Source: Luteimonas rhizosphaericola
GTDB lineage: Bacteria; Pseudomonadota; Gammaproteobacteria; Xanthomonadales; Xanthomonadaceae
Direction: 5' to 3'
Assembly: GCF_029888045.1 (NCBI RefSeq)
Contig: NZ_JARXRN010000028.1
Coordinates: forward strand, 515,678 to 579,677
DNA length: 64,000 bases
The position numbers and the translations under genes were made by a program. Of the stretch, positions 56,452-64,000 are shown one piece after another. A model generated the notes under the pieces. The model made no database searches, was not told the origin of the DNA, and saw only the letters and a program-made list of their open reading frames with translations. Position 1 is the first letter of the stretch, and every line of letters begins with the position of its first letter.

Positions 56452-56752
56452 GGGGCCGATCCTCCCTTGCATGGGACCCGGCCCGTCGGGCCGGCATCTG
56501 CGTGGGGATCCTGCTGCATGCGACGGGCGCGCCCGGTGCGTGCGACAGGATCGCGTGCGGCCGTCATGGCAGTCCGCAGGAGGGCAGCGCAACCGTCGGG
56601 CCTGCGCTCGGCGGGCGGTCATGGCGGGAAGCCACCTTAGCGCGTCGCCGCCGGCCCGGCGCGTTGCGACGCAGCAAGCCTGACGACCGCGCACGCGGAA
56701 GTAACGCCGCGCCGCTTACGCTGCCCGCTTTACCCCCACAGGAGCAGACACG
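56452..56752. other. 301-base intergenic region between fusA2 and osmC
   Basis: This divergent gap should hold promoters for fusA2 (minus) and osmC (plus). I see a short perfect hairpin, CCGGCCCG-T-CGGGCCGG, at 56478-56494 in the fusA2 leader side, and the osmC ribosome site AGGAG near its right end. TAAGGT on the minus strand near 56635 and TACGCT on the plus strand near 56717 are possible but weak -10 boxes. No open frame with gene-like character is present. Confidence 0.5.
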
Positions 56753-57187
56753 ATGGGCATTTCCCGCAAGGCCAGCGCACACTGGGAAGGCGACCTCAAG
56801 ACCGGCAAGGGCAGCCTCAGCACGCCGCAGAGCGGCCTGCTCGACAACACCCGCTACGGGTTCAACAGCCGCTTCGGCGACGAGAAGGGCACCAATCCCG
56901 AAGAACTCATCGCGGCCGCGCACGCCGGCTGCTTCACCATGGCGCTGTCGGCCAAGCTGACCGAGGCCGGGCATCCGCCCGAATCGCTCGACGGCAGCGC
57001 CGAGGTGGACCTGTCGATGGAGGGCGGCCCGACGCTGAGCGCGATCCGGCTGAAGATGAAGGCGAAGGTGCCGGGCCTCGACGAAGCCAAGTTCCGCGCC
57101 ATCGCGGACGACGCCAAGCAGAACTGCCCGGTCTCCAAGGCCCTGAGTGCAGTGCCGATCACGCTGGAGGCGGAACTGGTTGGGTGA
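56753..57187 (+). CDS. osmC: OsmC family peroxiredoxin
   Basis: This 144-residue enzyme reduces organic hydroperoxides through two cysteines. The first is Cys60 in AAAHAGCFTMALS and the second is in KQNCPVSKALS, with the family's GTNPEELIAAAH before the first. That spacing is of the OsmC (not Ohr) subgroup. AGGAG precedes the ATG by about ten bases. The end overlaps the start of the alpha/beta hydrolase gene by eight bases. Confidence 0.94.
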   Translation: MGISRKASAHWEGDLKTGKGSLSTPQSGLLDNTRYGFNSRFGDEKGTNPEELIAAAHAGCFTMALSAKLTEAGHPPESLDGSAEVDLSMEGGPTLSAIRLKMKAKVPGLDEAKFRAIADDAKQNCPVSKALSAVPITLEAELVG

Positions 57188-57866
57188 GCGCATCCGCTCG
57201 GCGTTGATGGTGCATGGAGGCGGCGGTGGTGGCTGGGAGTGGAATGTCTGGAAGGGCGTGTTCGAGGCCGCGCGGCTGCGCGTGGCCGCGCCCGACCTGC
57301 AGGCCAGCCCCCGGGGCCTCGCCGCCACCGGCCTGGACGACTACGCCGCGCAGGTGCGCGCGGCGCTGGCGGCGTTGCCGCGCCCGCGCGCGCTGGTCGG
57401 TGCCAGCCTGGGCGGGTTGCTGGCGATGGAATGCGCGGGTTACGCCGACGCGCTGGTGCTGGTCAATCCCCTGCCGCCGGCGCCTTGGCATGGGCAGCTG
57501 CCGGGGCGGGACTGGCCCGACGTGGTGCCCTGGCAGCGCGACGCACGGCTGACCGGCACCCGGCGGGCGCTGCCCGACGCCGATGAGGCGACGGCGCTGT
57601 TCGCCTTCCGCCACTGGCGCGACGAAAGCGGACGCGCGATGCGCGAGGCCTACGCCGGGCGAACGGTGGCGCGCCCGGAATGCCGGGTGCTGTGCATTGC
57701 CTCGATGGTCGACGACGACGTGCCGCCGGCCCTGACCGCGGCACTGGCCACAGATCTGGAGGCCTCGCTGCTGCGGGCGACGGCGGTGAGCCACGTCGGG
57801 CCGCTGCTGGGCCGCAATGCGGCCGATTGCGCAGCGCAGGCGCTGGCCTGGCTGTCGCAGCGTTGA
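57180..57866 (+). CDS. Alpha/beta hydrolase
   Basis: This 228-residue protein shows the hydrolase start ALMVHGGGGGGWEW, the oxyanion HGGG-type loop, and the nucleophile elbow GASLGG with serine about residue 82. The C-terminal part has DDDVPPA and SHVGPLLG, where the catalytic histidine is expected. A TTG (57180) with GGAGG nine bases upstream keeps the first beta strand and overlaps the osmC stop; the ATG at 57207 would trim that strand. Substrate is unknown. Coupling to osmC suggests a link with lipid-derived or peroxide stress, by context only. Confidence 0.82.
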   Translation: MGERIRSALMVHGGGGGGWEWNVWKGVFEAARLRVAAPDLQASPRGLAATGLDDYAAQVRAALAALPRPRALVGASLGGLLAMECAGYADALVLVNPLPPAPWHGQLPGRDWPDVVPWQRDARLTGTRRALPDADEATALFAFRHWRDESGRAMREAYAGRTVARPECRVLCIASMVDDDVPPALTAALATDLEASLLRATAVSHVGPLLGRNAADCAAQALAWLSQR

Positions 57867-57973
57867 ACGGACGCGGCGCGCCCCCTGCCGATGCGGCCTG
57901 GATTCAGCGGGCGTTGGCGCCACGGGCCTAGCGTGGCGCACGCACCCATCCCGCGGGTGCGGGGATCGAGACG

Positions 57974-58717
57974 ATGAAGCAGCTCGCGATGACGTTGGCG
58001 CTGGGGGCGTTGCTCGCCAGCGGCATGGCCGGCGCGCAGGTGTACGACGACGACCGTTACGGGCCGGCGCCCTATGGCGACTACAGCCACCGCGCCGCCC
58101 CGGTGCAGGACCAGGGCCGCACCTACCGCACGCCGGACCGATACGCCGACCAGGGCGACTACGACTGGGCGCGGGTGGTGCGCGTCGATCCGGTGTTCGA
58201 CGGGCGCACGCGCCGCGTGTACGACACCCGACGCTGCGAGACGCGCCGCGACGGATACGTGTCGCGCGACCCCTATCCACGCGACGGCTATGGCGGCTAC
58301 GGCGACGACCGTTACGGCGATCCCTATGGTCCGGCGCGCCGCGACGAGAACGGTCGGCTGGTCGCGACCGTGATCGGCGGCATCGCCGGCGCCGTGCTGG
58401 GGAGCCGCATCGGCGACGGCAGCGGGCAGCTGGTGGGCACCGCGGTGGGGTCGATGGTGGGCGGAGCGGCCGGCCGCGGCATCTACGAGGCGAACCGCCG
58501 CAACCGCCAGGGCAGCGTCACCGTGTGCGAACCGGATCCGTATCGCGACGGCTACGGTGGATACGATGGCTACGACACCTATGGCGACGGGCGCTACGAC
58601 GGCCCGGTCAGCGCCTACGACGTGACCTACGAGTACGCCGGCCGCCAGTACGTGACCCGTACCGACCACCACCCGGGCGACCGCATCCGGGTGCGCGTGG
58701 ACGTGCGCCCCGAATAG
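57974..58717 (+). CDS. Glycine-zipper (2TM) exported protein rich in Tyr, Asp and Gly
   Basis: The 247-residue protein has a signal peptide ending ASGMAGAQ. The first half is dominated by Tyr/Asp/Gly/Arg repeats (DGYGGYGDDRYGD). The centre (about 115-160) is a glycine-zipper segment, VIGGIAGAVLGSRIGDGSGQ with VGTAVGSMVGGAAGRGIY, as in the glycine-zipper 2TM family near SlyB/YmgG. The C-terminal part has a second YGGYDGYDTYGDG tract and a strand-rich end (VTYEYAGRQYVT, IRVRVDV). It is likely periplasmic or outer-membrane associated. TAGCGT plus CG-rich sequence at 57929-57934 is a candidate -10. Confidence 0.86.
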   Translation: MKQLAMTLALGALLASGMAGAQVYDDDRYGPAPYGDYSHRAAPVQDQGRTYRTPDRYADQGDYDWARVVRVDPVFDGRTRRVYDTRRCETRRDGYVSRDPYPRDGYGGYGDDRYGDPYGPARRDENGRLVATVIGGIAGAVLGSRIGDGSGQLVGTAVGSMVGGAAGRGIYEANRRNRQGSVTVCEPDPYRDGYGGYDGYDTYGDGRYDGPVSAYDVTYEYAGRQYVTRTDHHPGDRIRVRVDVRPE

Positions 58718-58790
58718 CGGAACCGGCCCGCGCGGCCGCCTGCGCCGCGCGTTGTAGCATCGACGCCCACGCCCGATCCGGAGTGCGCCG

Positions 58791-60491
58791 ATGCCGCGTC
58801 CACTGTTCGCCTGCCTGCTGTCCGCCATCGCCGCCCTGACCGCAGGGGCTGCCACCGCCGGCGACCAGACCCTGCTGCGGGCCGCGCGCATCCACACCGC
58901 CGATGCCGACGCGCCGCTGGCCTCGGCCCTGGTATGGGATGTCGAGGGCCGCATCGTGGCGGTCGGCGACGCCACGGCGCTGGCCCGGGCCCATCCGCAG
59001 GCGCGCGTGGTCGATGCCGGCGACGCCACCGTGATTCCCGGACTGATCGATGCCCACGGCCACCTGCTCGGCCTCGGCCTGGCGCTGACCCGCGTCGACC
59101 TGGTCGGGACGCGCAGCAAGGACGAGGTGCTCGCGCGCCTGCACGCATTCGAAGGGGGCCTGCCGCCGGGCGAATGGCTGCTCGGCGGCGGCTGGGACCA
59201 GAACGACTGGCCCGAGGCCGCCTTTCCGACCGCGGCCGACCTCGACGCCGCCTTCCCCGAGCGCCCGGTGTGGCTGCGCCGCGTCGACGGCCACGCGGGA
59301 TGGGTGAATTCCGCGGCGCTGCGCGCGATCGCGGCGCGGCCCGACGCTGCCGCGCTGCTGGCGTCCGGCCAGCCGGAGGGCGGGCTGATCGTGCGCGACG
59401 CGCAGGGCCGGCCGACCGGCGTGTTCGTGGACGAGGCCGAGCGCCTGGTGGATGCGGTGGTGCCGGCGATGGACCAGGCCGATGCCGACCGCGCGCTGAC
59501 GCTGGCGCTGGAGGCCGCCGCGCGCAACGGGCTCACCGGCGTGCACGACATGGGCACGAGCCTGGCCGATTTCGAACAGCTGCGCCGCTTTGCCGACGCC
59601 GGACGCCTGACCCTGCGCGTCGCCGCGCACGCCGATGGCGATGGCGCCGCGCTGGACTGGGCCTGCGAGCACGGCGCCTACGCGCATCCCGGCGGCCGCC
59701 TGCAGCTGCGCGGGGTGAAGTTCCTGATCGACGGCGCGCTCGGCAGCCGGGGCGCGGCGCTGGCCGAGGACTACAGCGACGACCCGGGCAACCGCGGCCT
59801 GGTGCTGATCGAGCCGGCGCGCTTCGACGCGCTGCTGGCGCGCGCGCGCGACTGCGGCCTGCAGGTGGCCACGCACGCGATCGGCGACCGCGGCAACGCG
59901 CTGGTGCTCGACGCCTACGCGCGGGCGCTGGGCGATGCGGCCGGCAGCGACCACCGCTGGCGCATCGAACATGCGCAGATCGTCGATCCGGACGACCTGC
60001 CGCGCTTCGCCGCCCTGGGCGTGGTGGCCTCGATGCAGCCCACCCACGCCACCTCGGACATGCCGTGGGCGGAGCAGCGCGTGGGCCCGGTACGCATCGC
60101 CGGCGCCTACGCCTGGCGCCGGTTCGCCGATGCCGGCGTGCCGCTCGCGCTGGGCTCGGATTTCCCGGTGGAATCGCCCGACCCGCGGCTGGGCCTGCAT
60201 GCGGCGGTGACGCGCCAGGATCGCGACGGCCATCCGCCCGGCGGCTGGCGGGCGGACCAGGTGCTGACCGCGGTCGAGGCGCTGCACGGCTTCACCCGCG
60301 ACGCGGCCTGGGCGCACCGCGACGAAGCGCGCACGGGCCGGCTCGCGCCGGGCCTGCAGGCGGATTTCGTGGTCCTGGCGCAGGACCCGCTGGCGCTGCC
60401 TGCCGCGCAGCTGCCGGCGCTGGAGATCCGCTCGACCTGGGTCGATGGTGCGCCGGTGTACGAAGCGGCGGCGGCCGCGCGAAACGACTGA
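58791..60491 (+). CDS. Amidohydrolase family protein (YtcJ-like), exported
   Basis: The 566-residue protein has a signal peptide (AALTAGAATAG) and the YtcJ-like amidohydrolase plan: early ARIHTADADAP strand, metal site VIPGLIDAHGHLLGLG, then GVHDMGTSLADFEQL, VKFLIDGALGSRGAAL, THAIGDRGN, IEHAQIVDPDDL, MQPTHATSDMPWA and LGSDFPVESPDPRLG. These are the HxH, second-site His and Asp metal ligands. Such enzymes hydrolyse N-acyl or cyclic amides; the substrate is not predictable. It stands alone, with TAGCAT at 58755-58760 as a possible -10. Confidence 0.92.
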   Translation: MPRPLFACLLSAIAALTAGAATAGDQTLLRAARIHTADADAPLASALVWDVEGRIVAVGDATALARAHPQARVVDAGDATVIPGLIDAHGHLLGLGLALTRVDLVGTRSKDEVLARLHAFEGGLPPGEWLLGGGWDQNDWPEAAFPTAADLDAAFPERPVWLRRVDGHAGWVNSAALRAIAARPDAAALLASGQPEGGLIVRDAQGRPTGVFVDEAERLVDAVVPAMDQADADRALTLALEAAARNGLTGVHDMGTSLADFEQLRRFADAGRLTLRVAAHADGDGAALDWACEHGAYAHPGGRLQLRGVKFLIDGALGSRGAALAEDYSDDPGNRGLVLIEPARFDALLARARDCGLQVATHAIGDRGNALVLDAYARALGDAAGSDHRWRIEHAQIVDPDDLPRFAALGVVASMQPTHATSDMPWAEQRVGPVRIAGAYAWRRFADAGVPLALGSDFPVESPDPRLGLHAAVTRQDRDGHPPGGWRADQVLTAVEALHGFTRDAAWAHRDEARTGRLAPGLQADFVVLAQDPLALPAAQLPALEIRSTWVDGAPVYEAAAAARND

Positions 60492-60676
60492 CGACGCCGC
60501 GAAAACAGCGGCACGCCCGCCATGGCGGCGCAAGGGCGGCTGCCGTGGCCGCTGCCCTCGCGCGCGTTCGCGGGGCAGGTCGGTGGTGATGCATGCGGCG
60601 CGTGGCACAGCCGATCCGCGTCCGCGGAAATGCCGCGTGCCATCGGCGCGGTGCCGGCAACGCGCGGCGCGCTCGA

Positions 60677-61561
60677 CTAGCGCGCGCGCTCCCAGTCGAT
60701 CGTGCCGGCGATGACCGTCTGCACGCGTCCTCCGGACCACACCTCGCCGTCGGTGTCGACCTGCAGCTCGATGCGCGCGTCGAAGCCGACCTCGCGCCCC
60801 TGGCTGATGCGGTAGCGTCCGCCCGTGCCGGGCAGCGCATCGCGGTCGGCGAGCCAGGCGGCGAGGGTGGCGTTGGCGGCGCCGGAGGCGGCGTCCTCGA
60901 AGCGTCCGGTGGCGCCGACCCAGGCGCGCACGGCGAGCTGGTAGTCGGCATCGAGGCTGCGCGCGAACACGCACAGGCCCATGCTCCCGGTCTCCAGCGC
61001 CAGCCGTTCGACCGCATCCCAGCGCGGCTCGGCGGCCCGCAGCGCGGCTTCGTCCGCGACCTCGGCCAGCCACCAGCGGCGGCCGCCGTCCACCAGCGCC
61101 GGCGGCAACGCGCCGCGCGGCAGCGGGCCGAGCGCGTCGGCGAGACGTGCATGCGCGGGATCGGCGACCTCGACGATGCGCGCGCGGGGCGTGCGCACCG
61201 CGATCGTGCGCGACGGCCCGTCGCCGTCGACGCGCAGCGGCAGCCGCCCGGCCACGCCGTCCTGCACCAGCAGTCCGTCGCGCGGCGCGACCAGCCCCGC
61301 CTCGAGCACCGCATGCGCGGTGCCGACGCTGGGGTGCCCGGCGAACGGAACCTCGCGCCGGGGGCTGAACATGCGGATGCCGTAGCTCGCCTCGGGCGAG
61401 GACGGCGCGAACACGAAGGTCGTCTCCGGCAGCCGCGTCCAGCGCGCGATCGCCTGCATGGTGGCCTCGTCCAGGCCTTCGGCATCCAGGACCACGGCGA
61501 GCGGATTGCCGACGCCGGGGCGGTCGGCGAACACGTCGAGCTGCAGGTAGCGGCGGGGCAT
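60677..61561 (-). CDS. PhzF family epimerase/isomerase-like protein
   Basis: This 294-residue protein begins YLQLDVFADRPGVGNPLAVVL, typical of PhzF, and has TRLPETTFVF with the family's conserved glutamate, RMFSPRREVPFAGHPSVGTAH (GHPTxG-type loop) and the second half GAASGAANATLAAWLAD. The fold is that of diaminopimelate epimerase, but the catalytic cysteine pair is missing as in other PhzF members. No phenazine gene is present, so the natural reaction is unknown. It converges with the amidohydrolase gene and diverges from lysA, with a 213-base gap before lysA. Confidence 0.9.
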   Translation of the reverse strand: MPRRYLQLDVFADRPGVGNPLAVVLDAEGLDEATMQAIARWTRLPETTFVFAPSSPEASYGIRMFSPRREVPFAGHPSVGTAHAVLEAGLVAPRDGLLVQDGVAGRLPLRVDGDGPSRTIAVRTPRARIVEVADPAHARLADALGPLPRGALPPALVDGGRRWWLAEVADEAALRAAEPRWDAVERLALETGSMGLCVFARSLDADYQLAVRAWVGATGRFEDAASGAANATLAAWLADRDALPGTGGRYRISQGREVGFDARIELQVDTDGEVWSGGRVQTVIAGTIDWERAR

Positions 61562-61700
61562 GGGGGCTCGCGGCGATGGGGGCCGCGCAGCTTACCGCGC
61601 GCGATGGATGCAGCTGCAACCGCCGCGCGGGCAGGTCGCGCAGCGGGATGCGGCCGGGCGGGGACGCGGCCGGACGCTGCGGCCGGTCTTCGGCACGGAG

Positions 61701-61740
61701 GCGGATTCGATAGAATCCGCGCTTCGCTCCGCGCGCGGAG
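61701..61740 (+). promoter_or_regulatory. Leader of the lysine fusion gene: TAGAAT box in an 8-bp hairpin, then a GC hairpin
   Basis: GCGGATTC and GAATCCGC (61701-61708 and 61713-61720) form a perfect inverted repeat with a GATA loop; the -10-like TAGAAT (61711-61716) sits inside it. It is followed at once by GCTCCGC-GC-GCGGAGC (61725-61740). The ATG is 34 bases later. An operator over the promoter, or a structured leader, are both possible. Confidence 0.5.
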
Positions 61741-61774
61741 CGCCGCCCGCACCATCCGGAATCCCGCCATCCCC

Positions 61775-64000
61775 ATGCCTTCCTCCCCGACCGGCACGCC
61801 CTGGGTCGTGCTCAAGTTCGGCGGCACTTCGGTGTCGCAACGCCACCGCTGGGACACGATCGGCCGCCTCGCGGGCAAACGCGCCGGCGAACATGGGGCA
61901 CGGGTGCTGGTGGTGGTGTCGGCGCTGTCGGGCGTGACCAACGAACTGACCGCGATCGCCGACGGCGCCTCGGATGCCGGCGCGCGGGTGCAGGCGCTGG
62001 TCGAGCGCCATCGCGCGTTCGCGGAGGCGCTCGGTCTGGATGCCGGCGCGGTGCTCGGCGCGCGCCTGGATGCGCTGCGGGCGCTGGCGGAGGACGCGCG
62101 CGCCACGACGCGCACGCTGGACTGGCAGGCCGAGGTGCTGGCGCAGGGCGAACTGCTGTCCTCGACCCTCGGCGCGGCCTACCTCGCGTCGCAGGGGCTG
62201 GACATCGGCTGGTGCGATGCGCGCGACTGGCTGGACGCGATCGAACTGCCGAACCAGAGCGCGTGGGGGCAGCGGCTGTCGGTGTCGTGCCGGCGCGAGG
62301 CCGACGACGCGTGGCGCACGCGCTTCGCGGCCCAGCCGACCCGGCTGCTGATCACCCAGGGCTTCATCGCCCGCCACGGCGACGGCGGCACCGCGGTGCT
62401 GGGGCGCGGCGGCTCCGATACGTCTGCCGCGCTGTTCGGCGGCCTGCTGCGCGCGCGCGGGGTGGAGATCTGGACCGACGTGCCGGGCATGTTCACCGCC
62501 AATCCGCGCGAGGTGCCCGACGCGCGCCTGCTCACCCGCCTGGACTATGCCGAGGCGCAGGAAATCGCCACCACCGGGGCCAAGGTGCTGCACCCGCGCT
62601 CGCTGGGTCCCTGCCGCGTGAGCGGCGTGCCGATGGCGATCCTCGACACCGAGCGCCCGGACCTGCCCGGCACCCGCATCGATGGCGACGCCTCGCCGGT
62701 GCCCGGGGTGAAGGCGATCAGCCGCCGCAACGGCATCGTGCTGGTGTCGATGGAGACGGTGGGCATGTGGCAGTCGGTGGGCTTCCTGGCCGACATCTTC
62801 GAGCGCTTCCGTCGCCACGGCCTGTCGGTGGACCTCATCGGCTCGGCCGAGACCAACATCACCGTCTCGCTCGATCCGAGCGAGAACCTGGTCAGCACCG
62901 ACGTGCTGGCGCGGCTGTCCGAGGACCTGGCGCAGATCTGCCGGGTCAAGGTGATCGCGCCGTGCGCGGCGATCACCCTGGTCGGGCGCGGCATGCGCTC
63001 GCTGCTGCACAAGCTGTCCGACGTGTGGGCGACCTTCGGCCAGGAGCGCGTGCACCTGATCTCGCAGTCGTCGAACGACCTCAACCTGACCTTCGTCATC
63101 GACGAGGCCGACGCCGATGGCCTGCTGCCCGAGCTGCACGCCGAACTGATCGGCAGCGGCGCGATGCCGGTGCAGGACGCATCCGTGTTCGGACCCAGCT
63201 GGCGCGAGATCCAGCACGGCCCGCCGGTGCGCGAGCCGCGCTGGTGGCAGGCCGACGCCGCGCACGCGCGGCTGCTGGAACTGGCCGCCGGCGAGACGCC
63301 GCGCTACGTCTACCACCTGCCGACGGTGCGCGAACGCGCGCGCGCGCTGAACGCGGTGGAGGCGATCGACCGGCGCTTCTTCGCGATCAAGGCTAATCCG
63401 CATCCGCAGGTGCTGCGTGCGCTGGTGGAGGAGGGCTTCGGGCTGGAATGCGTGTCGCAGGGCGAGCTCGAGCGCGTGTTCGAGGCCGTCCCGCAGCTCG
63501 ATCCGGCGCGCGTGCTGTTCACCCCGAGTTTCGCGCCGCGGCGCGAGTACGAGGCGGCGTACGCGCGCGGGGCGACGGTGACGCTGGACAACGTCGAGGC
63601 GCTGCAGCGCTGGCCCGAGGTGTTCCGCGGCCGCGACCTGTGGCTGCGGATCGACCTCGGCCGCGGCGACGGCCACCACGCCAAGGTCGTGACCGGCGGC
63701 GCGGCGTCGAAGTTCGGCTACCCGGTGGCGGAGGTCGATGCCTTCGCAGACGCCGCGCGCGCGCTCGATGCGCGCATCACCGGCATCCACGCCCACCTGG
63801 GCAGCGGCATCGGGCACCCGCGCCACTGGCGCGAGGTCTATGCCGAACTCGCCGCCGTCGCCGACGGCATCGGCACCGTGGACACGATCGACATCGGCGG
63901 CGGCCTCACCATTCCCTACAAGCCCGACGATGCGCCGTTCGACCTCGCCGCCTGGGCGGAGGGCCTGGCCGAGATCAAGGGCGCATGGCCGCGCTACCGC
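61775..64000 (+). CDS. lysA: Bifunctional aspartate kinase / diaminopimelate decarboxylase, N-terminal 742 codons (continues past window)
   Basis: The gene fuses the first and last steps of lysine synthesis. The kinase (about 1-300) has KFGGTSVS, LSSTLGAAYLASQG, GRGGSDTSAALFG and EIWTDVPGMFTANP, followed by two ACT-type regulatory domains (about 310-470) with ETVGMWQSVGFLADIF and GRGMRSLLHKLSDVWA. From about 500 the decarboxylase begins: YVYHLPTVRERARAL, the PLP lysine in FFAIKANPHP, HAHLGSGIGHP and DTIDIGGGLTIPY. The frame is open to the last base of the window, so roughly a further 120 residues are expected outside. This fusion is well known in Xanthomonadaceae. Allosteric inhibition through the ACT domains is likely. 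Confidence 0.96.
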   Translation, partial: MPSSPTGTPWVVLKFGGTSVSQRHRWDTIGRLAGKRAGEHGARVLVVVSALSGVTNELTAIADGASDAGARVQALVERHRAFAEALGLDAGAVLGARLDALRALAEDARATTRTLDWQAEVLAQGELLSSTLGAAYLASQGLDIGWCDARDWLDAIELPNQSAWGQRLSVSCRREADDAWRTRFAAQPTRLLITQGFIARHGDGGTAVLGRGGSDTSAALFGGLLRARGVEIWTDVPGMFTANPREVPDARLLTRLDYAEAQEIATTGAKVLHPRSLGPCRVSGVPMAILDTERPDLPGTRIDGDASPVPGVKAISRRNGIVLVSMETVGMWQSVGFLADIFERFRRHGLSVDLIGSAETNITVSLDPSENLVSTDVLARLSEDLAQICRVKVIAPCAAITLVGRGMRSLLHKLSDVWATFGQERVHLISQSSNDLNLTFVIDEADADGLLPELHAELIGSGAMPVQDASVFGPSWREIQHGPPVREPRWWQADAAHARLLELAAGETPRYVYHLPTVRERARALNAVEAIDRRFFAIKANPHPQVLRALVEEGFGLECVSQGELERVFEAVPQLDPARVLFTPSFAPRREYEAAYARGATVTLDNVEALQRWPEVFRGRDLWLRIDLGRGDGHHAKVVTGGAASKFGYPVAEVDAFADAARALDARITGIHAHLGSGIGHPRHWREVYAELAAVADGIGTVDTIDIGGGLTIPYKPDDAPFDLAAWAEGLAEIKGAWPRYR

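Noticed and set aside
54115..56640. 841-codon plus-strand frame across fusA2
   Set aside because: It is antisense to a full EF-G-like protein and has a His/Arg/Val-rich composition without motifs.
58608..61619. 1003-codon minus-strand frame across the amidohydrolase and PhzF-like genes
   Set aside because: The true genes on each strand carry full family motifs; this frame is Arg/Ala-rich shadow sequence.
61592..63826. 744-codon minus-strand frame opposite the lysine fusion gene
   Set aside because: The plus strand encodes an intact aspartokinase-decarboxylase, open to the window edge. The minus frame has no domain.

Overview
The window reads as chromosome from a GC-rich gammaproteobacterium of the Xanthomonadaceae/Lysobacteraceae (Xanthomonas, Lysobacter or Luteimonas type). 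The clues are very high GC, an aspartokinase-diaminopimelate decarboxylase fusion at the right edge (a trademark of this family), sufR-BCDS and cysJIH/cysD-cysNC operons of the Xanthomonas type, and a polysaccharide locus abutting etfBA. In Xanthomonas the lipopolysaccharide O-antigen cluster lies between metB and etfA. No tRNA, rRNA, CRISPR array, insertion sequence or prophage gene was seen.

From 1 to 18 kb on the plus strand is an ABC-transporter-dependent O-antigen or surface-polysaccharide cluster. It holds the end of wzm, then wzt, the UDP-ManNAcA pair wecB-wecC, a 2010-residue protein with a methyltransferase, a long coiled coil and several glycosyltransferase modules, a CgeB-like glycosyltransferase, a glycosyltransferase-pyruvyltransferase fusion, a CheR-like methyltransferase with a repeat-rich N-terminus, two paralogous lipoproteins and a heparinase II/III-type protein. 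From 17.95 to 23.7 kb on the minus strand, a chain of seven tightly packed genes runs etfB-etfA-GT2-methyltransferase-hexapeptide acyltransferase-GtrA-GT-C membrane protein. The last genes resemble a Gtr-type glycan side-branch system with added methyl and acyl transferases, coupled to the electron transfer flavoprotein genes.

From 23.8 to 29 kb are a glycosyltransferase, a 3-oxoacid CoA-transferase pair and a lipoprotein metallopeptidase with six FG-GAP-like calcium repeats. From 29.2 to 36.9 kb is assimilatory sulfate reduction: cysJIH diverges from cysD-cysNC. From 36.9 to 40.1 kb are a GlsB-type membrane protein, an M20 dipeptidase, a ComEA-like helix-hairpin-helix protein and a HutD/Ves protein. 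From 40.1 to 46.4 kb is the SUF iron-sulfur operon (sufR, B, C, D, S, then a GNAT acetyltransferase and a Rieske ferredoxin) with a good sigma-70 promoter. From 46.5 to 57.9 kb are mixed genes: a cytochrome c lipoprotein, a SET-domain lysine methyltransferase, a DUF5916 outer-membrane protein, several small envelope proteins, a DUF533/TerB-like protein, an HU-like protein with a histone-H1-like tail, an EF-G-like GTPase, OsmC and an alpha/beta hydrolase. From 58 to 64 kb are a glycine-zipper protein, a YtcJ-like amidohydrolase, a PhzF-like epimerase and the start of the lysine-biosynthesis fusion gene.

The most unusual material is the modular glycosyltransferase set at 3.4-15.1 kb, which looks like a polymerase with a built-in methyltransferase and coiled-coil ruler; the Gtr-like unit welded to etfBA; and a possible bacterial chromatin pair (SET methyltransferase plus lysine-tailed HU). 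A recurring TANAAT-plus-CGC motif upstream of many genes looks like the local core promoter, and at two genes it lies so close to the start codon that the mRNA may be leaderless. All functional statements are from reading the sequence and family knowledge; nothing was searched or modelled.
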